A stretch of DNA of 64,000 nucleotides from Bog-532 sp963732345 (GTDB lineage Bacteria > Actinomycetota > Actinomycetes > Streptosporangiales > Streptosporangiaceae). The position numbers were made by a program, and so were the translations under genes. Location of the stretch: contig CAVSZI010000015.1 of assembly GCA_963732345.1 (NCBI GenBank), forward strand, positions 1 through 64,000, in the 5' to 3' direction. The notes below the pieces were generated by a model, which made no database searches, was not told the DNA's origin, and was given only the letters and a program-made list of their open reading frames with translations. Positions 1 to 8,274 of the stretch are shown here, piece after piece (the stretch's first letter is position 1; each line of letters opens with the position of its first letter).

Positions 1-281
1 CAGCCCATGCGCTTCGGGAGTTCTCCGCGACTTCGCGAACCCTCGGACTCGCGCTGCCTCGAGGAAACCGCACTCGATATGCCCTGCTGAGCCATGTGAT
101 CGTATGCCCCGGCCGCGAGCCGGCGCCACCAGGAGGCCGGGATTCGCCATCTCCCGAACGAGCGCATCACCGGTCCACCCCGGCGACGGCGCTGACCGCG
201 CGCCTGTCCCTTGTAGGCGCGGTAGGTCCGCGTGCTGCTGGGGGCCAGCTCGGCGCGGATGTCCTCACGCGGGTTTGATAT

Positions 282-782
282 TCACCGAACCGCGTCCCGG
301 GTGGCAGACGGCAGCAGGACTATCCCGTCGTCGTCGGCGTGCAGCATGTCCCCCGGCTGGAACGTGACGTGGCCGAACGTCACGGGTACGTCGACAGCAC
401 CTGTGCCGGTCTTCCCGCTCTTACGCGGGATGGTGCCCAGTGCCTTTATGCCGAGATCGAGGCCGCACAACGCCGCGCTGTCACGGACCGCCCCATGTAC
501 GACCAGTCCCGCCCAGCCGTTGGCCTGCGCTGCTCCGGCGATCAGGTCGCCGACGAGTGCTGTGCGCAGGGAGCCGCCGCCGTCCACGATCAGGACGCCG
601 CCCCGGCCGGGCGTCCGCAGCAGATCGCGGAGCAGGCCGTTGTCCTCGTGGCAGGAAACCGTACGCACCGACCCACAGAAGATTCGCCGGCCACCGAACT
701 GGCGGAACTGGACGTCACAGACCCGCACTTCCGGCCCGTAAGCATCGACCAGGTCGGCGGTCGCCAAGCTGGTGTCGGTCAT
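282..782 (-). CDS. RraA-like family protein (RNase E regulator / HMG aldolase fold)
   Basis: 166 aa. The protein follows the RraA / 4-hydroxy-4-methyl-2-oxoglutarate aldolase pattern along its whole length: a GDLIAGAAQANGW stretch, then GLVVHGAVRDS (the Arg-Asp pair used for metal and substrate binding in the aldolases), LGIKALGTIPRKS, and a C-terminal PGDMLHADDDGIVLLP block. The start is placed at an internal ATG (782) because a strong GGGAGGAG ribosome site lies just upstream and the family begins here; a longer frame to 863 has no such site. Members either inhibit RNase E or act as class II aldolases, and sequence alone does not separate these. It stands alone, facing away from the TetR operon further right. 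Confidence 0.85.
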   Translation of the reverse strand: MTDTSLATADLVDAYGPEVRVCDVQFRQFGGRRIFCGSVRTVSCHEDNGLLRDLLRTPGRGGVLIVDGGGSLRTALVGDLIAGAAQANGWAGLVVHGAVRDSAALCGLDLGIKALGTIPRKSGKTGTGAVDVPVTFGHVTFQPGDMLHADDDGIVLLPSATRDAVR

Positions 783-955
783 AGCTCCTCCCGGAGGCCA
801 GGTCCCCAGACAGCTCGCGCCATCCGGCTTGACGGCGCCGCCCACGCGATTATGCAACTCCACTGCTGAACTCGCCCAGCAGTGGCCGACTCAAGCCACG
901 TTGCGCTGAGACCTCCTGACCGGTAAGTAGTGTGCCTTCCTGCATTTGGGCGGGT

Positions 956-1621
956 CTACTCGCTCGAGTGATCGATGTCCCCCTGCGCCAGGTCCTGCAC
1001 TTGCTGCCTGGAGATGTTGAGATGAATGCCGCCGGTAAATCCGGACACATTACCGGAGGGGATAGCCACTTCCTTGTGACGCCACAAATGCCCCTCTTTG
1101 AGAAGTACGTGCACGTGGGTCATCTGGTGTGTGCGGGGGTCGATGCAGAGCGCACGTAGTTGCCCGATCTCGCCGTCATCGGCATCACGGACGTGATCGC
1201 CGCGGCGCTCCTCGTCCTCGGTAGGCAGGAGTATAGGAACGAGGTCCCTTTCTCCCGTCAGTACCTCCGCACGGACCGGCGAGATCTGCCCGCCGTCCAC
1301 GACCGGCCCGTCGTCCGCTGGCCGCCACCCCTCCGTAACCAGCTCCAGTGGGCCCGCGTTGAAGATTTCCGCCAGAGTCTCTTCAGCGGCGACCAGATCC
1401 TTAAACTCCGCCTCGGTGTAGCGGAGCCGGATCTTGCCTGCTGGGGCGTCAACGTGGTCCAGTGGGACAAGCCGTGCCAGCCCCTCCCGGCCCTTCGGCT
1501 CGACCACGAGATGAGTTACCGTCCGGGTGCTGCGCTCGACGACTACGGACTTCACATCGCCGGAGACCTTACTATCGGTGGTGCGAGCTTCGCTCCCGAT
1601 CACGAGCATTATCTCTGCCAT
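956..1621 (-). CDS. PRC-barrel domain protein
   Basis: 221 aa with two PRC-barrel-like halves. The N-terminal half (about residues 2-60) reads IGSEARTTDSKVSGDVKSV and THLVVEPKG; the C-terminal half (about 145-210) has a GDHVRDADDGEIGQL stretch, a THVHVLLKEGH strand and a final EVAIPSGNVSGF strand. PRC barrels are small beta-barrels found in RimM, photosynthetic reaction centre H subunits and many actinobacterial stress proteins; here the specific role is unknown. Start chosen at ATG 1621, preceded by GAGGAAG at proper spacing; the open frame extends to 1798 but without a ribosome site. No signal peptide or membrane segment. Confidence 0.75.
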   Translation of the reverse strand: MAEIMLVIGSEARTTDSKVSGDVKSVVVERSTRTVTHLVVEPKGREGLARLVPLDHVDAPAGKIRLRYTEAEFKDLVAAEETLAEIFNAGPLELVTEGWRPADDGPVVDGGQISPVRAEVLTGERDLVPILLPTEDEERRGDHVRDADDGEIGQLRALCIDPRTHQMTHVHVLLKEGHLWRHKEVAIPSGNVSGFTGGIHLNISRQQVQDLAQGDIDHSSE

Positions 1622-1989
1622 AGTCAGCTTCCTCGTTCTCGACACGGTTATCGCGAACCCTGCGCTGGTGGGCCCGATGCGAACCATTGCGCCGCGCAGG
1701 ATCGCATCTCGATAGTCGGTGGCGTTCCAGGTCCTCGCAAGGTGAGGGCCACAATCCAGCTCGCCAGCCAGAGGGATCCGGGCCTGCCCGGGGCTCACTG
1801 GTAAACGGGCCTGCGCCGCAGGTCAGCCGCGTGGGTGGCGGGCGAGCCGGCCTGTAGGCATGCTCTCCCCCGGCGGGGAAACCCGCGAGGTTGGCGGGAC
1901 GCAGCCTCCAGGTGCGCCCTATCGCAGACCAGGGTACAGAGGCACCGCGCACGGAGGCGATGTGGACGGCCACGGCAACGGCACGGTCA
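1622..1989. other. Non-coding stretch, 3' exon side of the group II intron
   Basis: About 370 bases between the PRC-barrel gene and the 3' end of the intron. Overlapping short frames exist on both strands but none has a ribosome site, a recognisable motif or codon bias. It would be the 3' exon flank of the intron; no gene interrupted by the intron is recognisable here. Confidence 0.4.
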
Positions 1990-2029
1990 ATCGCGGTAGG
2001 GACCGCCCTTGCAGGCGGCCCCCCGCACA

Positions 2030-2062
2030 GATCCCAGCGAGCACTGCTAGCGCACTGGGCTC
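2030..2062 (-). ncRNA. Group II intron domain V hairpin
   Basis: On the minus strand the segment starts GAGCCCAG and ends CTGGGATC. The two ends pair (one G-A mismatch) and enclose an inner stem built from GTGCG and TGCTCG sequences, matching the ~33-nt catalytic domain V of group II introns. It is followed at once by TGTGCGGGGGG and a second 9-bp stem (GGGGCCGCC / GGCGGTCCC, loop TGCAAG), the domain VI position. The coding sequence of the RT runs into this hairpin. Confidence 0.7.
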
Positions 2063-3540
2063 CTACCTTGGGTACGGGCGTCGAATCGGATGTTCGGCCA
2101 GGGATGCGTGATGCGGGCGGGAGGGAGCCACCGTGCTTCGAGTCGGCTCATCCGCTCCCAGGTCACCCGGTGGCGCTGGCTGCGGCGCCGCAGCGCCCGG
2201 CCCCAGTGCCGCGTGACCTGTTTTCGGAATGCCGACACGGCATGGATGTTGCCGGGAACCGCGTAGTACGCGATGTACCCGCGCACCACGCTGCCCAGCC
2301 ACTGTCCCTGCTCCGGGATGGGCCAGTGACGGCGTTGCATGAGCAAGGCGTTCACCTCGCGCAGCTTGGCCGCCATTCTCTTCGCGATCGTCTTGCGCCG
2401 CAGCGCGAACCGTCCCGCCCGGGTCTTCCCGCACATGTGCGTGAAGCCGAGGAATGAGAACGTCTCGGGCCGGCCGAGGCCGCGCCGCCTGCGGTTCTCG
2501 GCGGCGAACCGCCCGAACTCGACCAGGCGGGTCTTCTCGGCGTTGAGCTCCAGGCAGAACCTGGCGAAACGTTCCACCAGGTCCGCATGGAACCGCTCGG
2601 CGTCAGAACGATGCTGAAAACCGGCAACAATGTCGTCGGCGAAACGCACGATGATCACATCACCATGAGCTTGCCGATTCCGCCAGTGCCGGGCCCACAG
2701 ATCAAAGACGTAGTGCAGGTAGACGTTGGCGAGCAGGGGGGATGCGCTGGCCCCTTGCGGGGCTCCCTCCTCGCTTGCCGACCACGACCCGTCCTCGACC
2801 ACTCCCGCGTTCAGCCATTTCTGGATGAGCCGCAGGACCCGTTTATCCGCGATCCGATGCTCGACGAACCTGCGGAGCCACTCGTGGTCGATGGCGTCGT
2901 AGAAGCCACGGATGTCCGCGTCGAGTATCCAGTTCACCTTCCTCTTTTCGATCCCGACCGCCAGCGCATCGAGTGCGTCGTGGGGCTTGCGCCCCGGCCG
3001 GAACCCGTATGAGAAGCCGAGGAAGTCCTCCTCGTAAATGGCATTCAGCACCTCGACCACCGCCCGTTGGACGATCTTGTCCTCCAAGGTGGCTATGCCG
3101 AGCGGTCGTTGCCGCCCGTCTGGCTTCGGTATGTACACCCTGCGAGAGGGGCTCGCCCGGTAGGCACCGCTGTGGACCCGGCGGAGCAGGTCTTCGAGGT
3201 TCCCCCGGAGATTCTGCCCGTAGGCGGCCCACGTCACCTGATCCACCCCCGGAGCGGCCTTCGGGCTGATCGCCGCGTAGGCCGCCCATAGGCGGGAGAG
3301 GTCGACGTGATGCAGCAGCGCCGTGAATCGCGCTCCCTTGTCCTTCCGTGCAACTCGGCGCACACGCTCCAGCGCACTTGACGCGTCAATATCACGGCCC
3401 TGAGTCCGCAACGCGTTTTGCTGGCCCGTGTTCCCCTTGGTCAGCCGCCTTTCCTCCACCAGCTCCGCCACCGGCTGCCCGGTCTTGTTCGCCAGCTTCG
3501 CAGGTACTACGCGGCTGTCAGACTTCCCGCGGTCGTTCAT
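2047..3540 (-). CDS. ltrA: Group II intron reverse transcriptase/maturase
   Basis: 497 aa. RT blocks are clear: RT-0/1 (ALERVRRVARKDKGARF ... PGVDQVTW), RRVYIPKPDGRQRPLGI, the FSYGFRPGRKPHDAL block, DADIRGFYDAIDH (first catalytic Asp), EEGAPQGASASPLLANVYLHYV, and the catalytic VRFADD box near residue 298 (FADD instead of YADD, common in this class). The maturase (X) domain and a C-terminal GIIM-like segment (WERMSRLEARWLPP) follow. No CxxC/HNH endonuclease domain is visible, so the protein probably relies on reverse splicing without second-strand cleavage. It splices its own intron RNA and copies it into DNA. The stop codon (2047-2049) lies inside the domain V hairpin. Confidence 0.95.
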   Translation of the reverse strand: MNDRGKSDSRVVPAKLANKTGQPVAELVEERRLTKGNTGQQNALRTQGRDIDASSALERVRRVARKDKGARFTALLHHVDLSRLWAAYAAISPKAAPGVDQVTWAAYGQNLRGNLEDLLRRVHSGAYRASPSRRVYIPKPDGRQRPLGIATLEDKIVQRAVVEVLNAIYEEDFLGFSYGFRPGRKPHDALDALAVGIEKRKVNWILDADIRGFYDAIDHEWLRRFVEHRIADKRVLRLIQKWLNAGVVEDGSWSASEEGAPQGASASPLLANVYLHYVFDLWARHWRNRQAHGDVIIVRFADDIVAGFQHRSDAERFHADLVERFARFCLELNAEKTRLVEFGRFAAENRRRRGLGRPETFSFLGFTHMCGKTRAGRFALRRKTIAKRMAAKLREVNALLMQRRHWPIPEQGQWLGSVVRGYIAYYAVPGNIHAVSAFRKQVTRHWGRALRRRSQRHRVTWERMSRLEARWLPPARITHPWPNIRFDARTQGRSPVR

Positions 3541-3907
3541 CTCGGGCTTACCGCCTTAGCATTCCCCGAGCGGCCCGCCCTGCCATCACAGCCAGACGGG
3601 CAACCGCGGGATCTCCCGGTTCTCGCACCTGAAGACTCAACGCATGCGCAGGCTCTTTGACCGCGCGGGGTCCGCTGGCAGCTCGCGATAGCGCGGCCAG
3701 CGATGTTGCCTTCCGGCCACTGGGACGGCGTCGGCACCCCGGACTGATGATTTCGCGGCTCAATAACCCAGCCTACGTTTCCCTCTGTCAACGCTTCGCC
3801 TGCGTCCTCACGGACACCGGCGCATGACTCGAGGTCACCGTGGATCGCTACTCCTTCGATGCAGGACGTTCTCATGTCCCTTCTCCAGGCCGGTTTATCC
3901 CGGCGCT

Positions 3908-4020
3908 CCCCAGTCGCGGCTCTACCAGCTCATCCGCCAGCCCGGCCCCATCACCGACCACACCTTCGAGATCACCTTCCTCGACCCCGGCGCGCGGGCC
4001 TGCGCGTTCACTTCGGCCAG
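3908..4020 (+). pseudogene. 3' remnant of a DipZ-type cytochrome c biogenesis / thioredoxin-like gene
   Basis: The plus frame reads RLYQLIRQPGPITDHTF followed by EITFLDPGARACAFTS, which resembles the very end of DipZ-type proteins (usually ...DHTFEIxFLDPGVxAYAFTFG-stop). The last residues are shifted by a small indel (ttcacttcggcc where ttc-acc-ttc-ggc is expected), so even this tail is broken. Nothing upstream belongs to the gene: the intron RNA begins within about 100 bases. This looks like a gene end left behind when the intron or an earlier rearrangement removed the rest. Confidence 0.5.
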
Positions 4021-4450
4021 ACCCAGGCGATGCATGCGAACTGCCCAGGTCGGCAGGGTGGACCGTACCCGCTCAGCGCGGCACGCGAAGAGCCGGTCGG
4101 CGCCCTCCAGGACGACGGCATTCTTGGATGCCGGTCAGGATCGGCACGGTGACCAGCGCCACCGACCATTTCGTCAGCAGCGTTTGCCACCGGCTGATGG
4201 CGACCGGCATTCGCTGCCGCCATCTGGGGCCGATCTCGCTTGTGCCGTACCCCAGCGCGGCGTCGATGCCGGAGTTGACGACGGCGGCCAGGACAGCCTG
4301 AGCGTGGCGCCCGGCGGCACTCCTATCCAGCGCTCCTCCAGGTCCCGGACGTCCCGGGTGGCAACCCTCCTGGATCCCGGATAGCTCACTGCCCACGGCA
4401 ACGTCGTCCGTCTTGCCTCGTCCGCCGTGGCATGGTGCGGGCTCATGGGG
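4021..4450. other. No intact gene; possible decayed membrane-protein fragment on the minus strand
   Basis: The stretch between the dipZ remnant and the tetR promoter has no intact gene. On the minus strand a frame ending at 4073 gives a protein-like segment (AAVVNSGIDAALGYGTSEI, SRWQTLLTKWSVALVTVPIL) with one hydrophobic stretch, but it has no start or ribosome site and the flanks look random. I read it as a gene fragment at best. Confidence 0.3.
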
Positions 4451-4451
4451 C

Positions 4452-4507
4452 TTGACAGGCCCATACCCAGCTGGAACTATCAGCGATAGGTTATCGATCG
4501 ATGATAG
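4452..4507 (+). promoter_or_regulatory. tetR promoter with TetR-type operator
   Basis: A consensus -35 box TTGACA (4452-4457) lies 17 bases before a weak -10 (AACTAT, 4475-4480). Overlapping and following the -10 is a nested inverted repeat at 4477-4507: outer arms CTATCA and TGATAG, inner arms CGATA and TATCG around GGT. This size and position, directly before the tetR start, is what an autoregulated TetR operator looks like. Binding itself is inferred. Confidence 0.6.
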
Positions 4508-4522
4508 GAAGCGAAGCGATCC

Positions 4523-5149
4523 GTGCAGATGACCGAGAGACAGCAAGCCGATCCACGGGAGCGCCGCCGGCAGGCGAAGCTGTCCGCGATCCTCGCCGAG
4601 GCCTGGGCGCTGGCCCATCGCGACGGCCTCGCCGTGATCTCGCTCCGGGACCTTGCCGACCGCGTTGACCTGCGCCAGCCGTCCCTGTACGCCTACTTCG
4701 ACTCCAAGCTCGGCCTGTACGACCTGATGTTCGCCGACGGCAACCGCCAGCTCCTGGAGAGGGTCCGGTCCCTGTCCCTCGGCGACGACCCCCGCCAGGC
4801 GCTCGTGGAGTTCACCGAGGCACTGGTGCGGTTCTCGACCCAGGACGTGGTACGCCACCAGATGCTCTTCCAGCGGACAATCCCCGGCTTCGAGCCCTCT
4901 GCGGCGTCCTACGCCCTCGCCGTGGAGTTCTACGAGATCGCCCGCCAGCGACTCAGCGCGGCCGGCGTGTCCGATCCGTCCGACCTCGACGTCTTCAGCG
5001 CCCTGGTGAACGGCCTCGCCCACCAGCAGGTGGCCAACGACCCGGGCGGCGATCGCTGGGTCCGCCTAGCCCAGCGGGCAGTTGAGATGTTCCTAGCCGA
5101 TGTCGACCGGCACCGGCAGCAAAGCACCCGCAAAGGGAAACGACCATGA
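4523..5149 (+). CDS. TetR/AcrR family transcriptional regulator
   Basis: 208 aa. The N-terminal HTH (about residues 20-65) reads LAEAWALAHRDGLAVISLRDLA ... LRQPSLYAYFDSKLGLYDLMF, a textbook TetR DNA-binding domain; the C-terminal half (TEALVRF, FQRTIPGFEPS, LVNGLAHQQVANDP) fits the WHG-type ligand-binding domain. A GTG start at 4523 is spaced better from the GGAAG motif (4507-4511) than the in-frame ATG at 4529, but either is possible. Its stop overlaps the start of the next gene (ATGA), so it is the first gene of a three-gene operon that it probably represses through the palindrome at 4477-4507. Confidence 0.9.
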   Translation: MQMTERQQADPRERRRQAKLSAILAEAWALAHRDGLAVISLRDLADRVDLRQPSLYAYFDSKLGLYDLMFADGNRQLLERVRSLSLGDDPRQALVEFTEALVRFSTQDVVRHQMLFQRTIPGFEPSAASYALAVEFYEIARQRLSAAGVSDPSDLDVFSALVNGLAHQQVANDPGGDRWVRLAQRAVEMFLADVDRHRQQSTRKGKRP

Positions 5150-5907
5150 GCCAGGCCACCATCAAGGATGTAACCACCGTGCCGAGGATCGCCCACGGCG
5201 AGGCGATGCAGATCGCGGCGGTGGAGAACGCCAAGTTCGCCGCGCTGCTGCGCAGCCTCGACCCCGGCGACTGGGCCAGGCCCACCGACTGCACGCTGTG
5301 GGACGCGCGGGCCCTGGCCGCCCACGTCGTCGGGTCCGCCGCCGGCCAGGCATCGCCGCGCGAGTTCGCCCGCCAGGTCCGCAAGGGACGCCCGCTGATC
5401 GCTGAGATCGGCGGCCAGTACTGGTGGGACGGGATGAACCAGCTCCAGGTCCGCGAGCGCGCCGGGCTGAGCACCGAGCAGCTCATCACCGAGTGGGACG
5501 TCGCCTCGGCCAGGGCCCTGCGGGCCCGCACCCGCCTCCCGCGCCCGATCGCCAGGCTCCCCCTGCTCAACCTCCCCGCCCCGGTCGGCCGCCAGCCGCT
5601 GTCCTACCTGTTCGACATCGGGTTCACCCGCGACGGGTGGATGCACCGGATCGACCTGGCCACGGCTACCGGCAAGATGCTCGATCTCGACCCCGGCCAC
5701 GACGGCCGCATCGTCGCCGACCTCGTCGCCGAATGGGCGGGCACCCACGGCGAGCCCTTCACCGTCTCCCTCGACGGCCCGGCCGGAGGGGAGTACCGCT
5801 CAGGGGCCGGCGGTGAGCACGTCGACATGGACGCCATAGAATTCTGCCGGATCCTGTCCGGACGCGGCCAGGGCACCGGCATCCTGCGCCACCCCCTGCC
5901 CCTCTAG
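5146..5907 (+). CDS. Mycothiol-dependent enzyme, maleylpyruvate isomerase family (DinB-like fold)
   Basis: 253 aa. The N-terminal part follows the MDMPI/DinB_2 pattern: EAMQIAAVENAKFAALLRSLDPGDWARPTDC and TLWDARALAAHVVGSAA, where the His of AHVVG is one of the family's metal ligands. A later TRDGWMHRIDLATATGK segment supplies the second His-containing motif, and PFTVSLDGPAGG marks the C-terminal region. Members use mycothiol, the actinobacterial thiol, in isomerase or transferase reactions; the substrate here is unknown. Start overlaps the tetR stop by four bases, so translation is coupled. Confidence 0.85.
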   Translation: MSQATIKDVTTVPRIAHGEAMQIAAVENAKFAALLRSLDPGDWARPTDCTLWDARALAAHVVGSAAGQASPREFARQVRKGRPLIAEIGGQYWWDGMNQLQVRERAGLSTEQLITEWDVASARALRARTRLPRPIARLPLLNLPAPVGRQPLSYLFDIGFTRDGWMHRIDLATATGKMLDLDPGHDGRIVADLVAEWAGTHGEPFTVSLDGPAGGEYRSGAGGEHVDMDAIEFCRILSGRGQGTGILRHPLPL

Positions 5908-5960
5908 CCCGGCCACCTCACCCCAGGACCCGGCCGCCTGAACCCGCAAAGGAGCGCGCC

Positions 5961-6722
5961 ATGGACACCCAGACCAGCGAGATCGCCGAGGGGATCTACC
6001 GGTTCTCCACCTTCGTGCCCGACGTCGGCCCGACCGGCCTCACCTTCAACCAATACCTCATCGACGACGAGCAGCCGCTGCTGTTCCACACCGGACATCG
6101 AGCCACCTTCCCGCTCCTCGCCGAGGCCATCGCCGCGATCATCCCGCTTGACCGGCTTCGCTGGATCGCCTTCGGCCATGTCGAAGCCGACGAGTGCGGG
6201 GCCATGAACCAGCTGCTCGCCGCGGCGCCTCAGGCCGAAGTCGCTCATGGGGCGCTCGGCTGCATGGTGTCGCTGAACGACCTGGCCGACCGGCCGCCCG
6301 TGCCGCTCGCCGACGGCCAGGTCCTCCAGCTCGGCGCGCACCGGGTGCGGCATATCGACACGCCACATGTCCCGCACGGCTGGGAGGCCAGGGTCCTGTA
6401 CGAGGAAACCACCAGCACGCTACTGTGCGGGGACCTCTTCACCCAGCTGGGCAACGGCCCGGCGATCACGACCGGCGACATCATCGGCGCCGCCGCCCAG
6501 GCAGAGGACGCCTTCAGGGCCAGCTGCCTGACACCAGACACCGGTCCCACGATCCGGCGACTGGCCGACCTCAACCCCGCCACGCTCGCCGTCATGCACG
6601 GCTCCTGCTTCACCGGAGACGGGCCAGCCGCGCTAGGAGCACTCGCGGCGGACTACGACCAGCGTCTATGTTCCCGTCACGAACCTCTGATCACCCCGCC
6701 GCCATCGTCGATGGCGAGTTGA
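5961..6722 (+). CDS. MBL-fold protein, oxygen-binding di-iron-like domain
   Basis: 253 aa. A metallo-beta-lactamase fold of the flavodiiron (ODP) type: the GHVEADECG motif is the HxExD metal box, later HIDTPHVPHGWEA, LLCGDLFTQLGN (bridging Asp) and LAVMHGSCFTGDG (last His) supply the other ligands in the usual order. No flavodoxin domain is attached, so electrons would have to come from a partner. A strong AAAGGAG site precedes the ATG. Third gene of the tetR operon, 53 bases after the isomerase-family gene; together they suggest detoxification or redox stress, but no substrate is indicated. Confidence 0.85.
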   Translation: MDTQTSEIAEGIYRFSTFVPDVGPTGLTFNQYLIDDEQPLLFHTGHRATFPLLAEAIAAIIPLDRLRWIAFGHVEADECGAMNQLLAAAPQAEVAHGALGCMVSLNDLADRPPVPLADGQVLQLGAHRVRHIDTPHVPHGWEARVLYEETTSTLLCGDLFTQLGNGPAITTGDIIGAAAQAEDAFRASCLTPDTGPTIRRLADLNPATLAVMHGSCFTGDGPAALGALAADYDQRLCSRHEPLITPPPSSMAS

Positions 6723-6817
6723 TCCATCTGCCAGCGGCCCAGCAGCTCGCGGCAGCGGGCGCCGTGCTGAACCCCGCAGTTGCCGATCCTGGTGGTGCGG
6801 GGTTCAGCCGGCCGATC

Positions 6818-7111
6818 TCACCGACTCCAGCCCTGTTGGCCGCCGCGCGCCAGAATTCGGGACTGCCCGCCTGCGCGCTGGCGCACGATGATTCCCTCTG
6901 CCGCCAGACGCCGGCACAACTGGTTGACGTAGGCCCGGTTCATTCCGGTGGCCGCGGCGACCTGGTTGTCATCCGTCGGCTCGGTGCTACCGGCAGGGAC
7001 GATGTGCCAGATCATCCGTGCCACGAAGACGGGCGGCGGCCGATTCCGGTCATATTCGCAGGCCAGAAGGCCACTTGTGTCCGGCTCTGTCGCGCCGTGC
7101 AGCCCCGTCAT
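6818..7111 (-). CDS. Small winged-helix/HTH protein
   Basis: 97 aa from the ATG at 7111. The C-terminal half (DDNQVAAATGMNRAYVNQLCRRLAAEGII) reads as a helix-turn-helix followed by a wing-like ending, as in small transcription regulators of mobile elements. The frame is open up to 7216, but those upstream codons come from the tRNA scar at 7172-7219 and are unlikely to be translated. It lies between the MBL gene (convergent) and the tRNA scar, the usual place of a gene at an element end. Confidence 0.5.
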   Translation of the reverse strand: MTGLHGATEPDTSGLLACEYDRNRPPPVFVARMIWHIVPAGSTEPTDDNQVAAATGMNRAYVNQLCRRLAAEGIIVRQRAGGQSRILARGGQQGWSR

Positions 7112-7171
7112 CGCAACGCTAGTCTCTTGATCTTGAAACCCGGCGTTCGAAATAACGCGTTGAGCTGGTCC

Positions 7172-7219
7172 TGGTGGAGCTATGGGGATTCGAACCCCAG
7201 ACCTCCTCCATGCCATGGA
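7172..7219 (-). other. tRNA-Ala(GGC) 3'-half, probable att site of an integrated element
   Basis: On the minus strand the sequence runs from the anticodon arm (TCCATGGCATGGA, anticodon GGC) through GAGGTCTGG, the T arm GGGGTTCGAATCCCC and acceptor TAGCTCCA to CCA. This equals the 3' half of an actinobacterial tRNA-Ala(GGC). No 5' half (D arm, GGGGCTA) precedes it. Integrases of actinomycete ICEs recombine within exactly this part, so the piece is read as an attL/attR scar, not a working tRNA. Confidence 0.75.
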
Positions 7220-7377
7220 CGCTCGTCCCGTCTGAGCAGGTCGCGCTGGGTCGCGTCAGAGCAGGTCAGGGCCGTAAGGCCGTCTGGCTGGTGCTGACCC
7301 GGTCCGGCGTTAACCGGGGCCGTTGTCACTTGGTTTGTCACTGGCTTTCCGGACCTCACTGCCGAAGGTGAGGTTTC

Positions 7378-7624
7378 ATGGCGGCTCGAATCGAAGACGA
7401 CTTCATGTGCGCCGAGTACGACGGGCGCGTCATCGCGACCGCGCGGTACAGCTCATACGCGGCGGCTGATGGCCAGGGCGGGTGGACCGTGTTCTGGTCT
7501 CCCCCGCCGCTCGTTCACCCGGAACCAGGCGATCACGGCCATGGTGCTCGCGGAACGGCTCGCCGCCGGGTACGGCGACAACGACCTGTTCGTCATCGGC
7601 TGGCGTGAGGAGCTTGGTCTGTGA
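7378..7624 (+). pseudogene. Small ICE-associated protein, frameshifted
   Basis: The first 40 codons read MAARIEDDFMCAEYDGRVIA ... GQGGWTVFWSP, after which the frame turns to low-complexity sequence. In the +1 frame from 7502 the text resumes sensibly (PRRSFTRNQAITAMVLAERL, ending FVIGWREELGL) and stops at 7622-7624, overlapping the next start (GTGA). One extra C in the CCCCC run at 7501-7505 explains the break. This type of small protein usually precedes DUF2637/Spd genes in actinobacterial integrative elements. Either a real inactivating indel or a homopolymer sequencing error. Confidence 0.55.
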
Positions 7625-8142
7625 CGGACCGGCTCATCAGGATCACGTCGGCGCTCGCGGTGATGGCGGTGGCCGTTATCTCCGCCATCATCTCGTACCA
7701 GCATGCGTTCGAGCTGGTGCGATCGCACGGGGAGTCCGGCGTGACGGCCCGGCTACTGCCGTTCACAGTGGACGGGCTGATCTGGGCGGCGTCCATGGTG
7801 GTGCTGGACGCCAGCCGCCGGGGCCAGCCGGTACCGCGGCTGGCGGTCTTCAGCTTGGGTGGCGGCATCGTGGCCACGGTCGGTGCCAACTTGGCGCACG
7901 GCGTGGGACACGGCCCAGTCGGCGCACTGGTCAGCGCGTGGCCCGCGCTGGCACTGGTCGGCTCGTTCGAGCTTTCTCCCCGGGTCCTCTGGCTGTCGCG
8001 CGACGTGGCACTGGAGCGTCCTGCGGAGAAGTTTTGCAACACATCTCGCAGGTGCGCGCTCGTCATCGCTGCTGATCAGAAGCCTGACCCGCGCGAACCC
8101 GCCACATGTGCAACACCTCGCGTGGCGGCGGCGAGTAGTTGA
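7621..8142 (+). CDS. DUF2637 (SpdB-like) membrane protein, C terminus decayed
   Basis: 173 aa. Four hydrophobic segments are visible (ITSALAVMAVAVISAIISYQHA; LLPFTVDGLIWAASMVVLD; LAVFSLGGGIVATVGANLAHG; LVSAWPALALVGSFELS), the layout of DUF2637 spread proteins of actinomycete ICEs and plasmids, which act in intramycelial spread. After SFELS the family normally continues into a long cytoplasmic tail; here about 40 unrelated residues follow, so the gene is probably a truncated relic. GTG start overlaps the previous stop. Confidence 0.65.
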   Translation: MTDRLIRITSALAVMAVAVISAIISYQHAFELVRSHGESGVTARLLPFTVDGLIWAASMVVLDASRRGQPVPRLAVFSLGGGIVATVGANLAHGVGHGPVGALVSAWPALALVGSFELSPRVLWLSRDVALERPAEKFCNTSRRCALVIAADQKPDPREPATCATPRVAAASS

Positions 8143-8274
8143 TCATGGCTCTACCAGGATGATCCGTGAAGACGCCCCATTTGTCCCGGTCCTGACCCCC
8201 AGAGAACGAGCTGCTGATGATGCTTGTCCGAACCGGGCGCGGCACTGAGATGGGTGAGGTTGAGCCAGAGGTCC

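Larger units (their letters stand above)
1990..3817 (-). mobile_element. Group II intron (boundaries approximate at the 5' end)
   Basis: A retroelement of about 1.8 kb on the minus strand. Its 3' end is well supported: after the reverse transcriptase gene come a domain V-like hairpin (2030-2062) and a domain VI-like hairpin (about 1990-2029), ending in a CCCTACCGCGAT-type sequence typical of this intron class. The 5' end is not certain. It must lie left of the dipZ remnant that starts near 3908, and a GTGTCC at 3812-3817 resembles the GUGYG intron start. Roughly 280 bases of RNA domains precede the open reading frame. The element could be mobile by retrohoming if the RT and ribozyme are intact. 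Confidence 0.65.
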
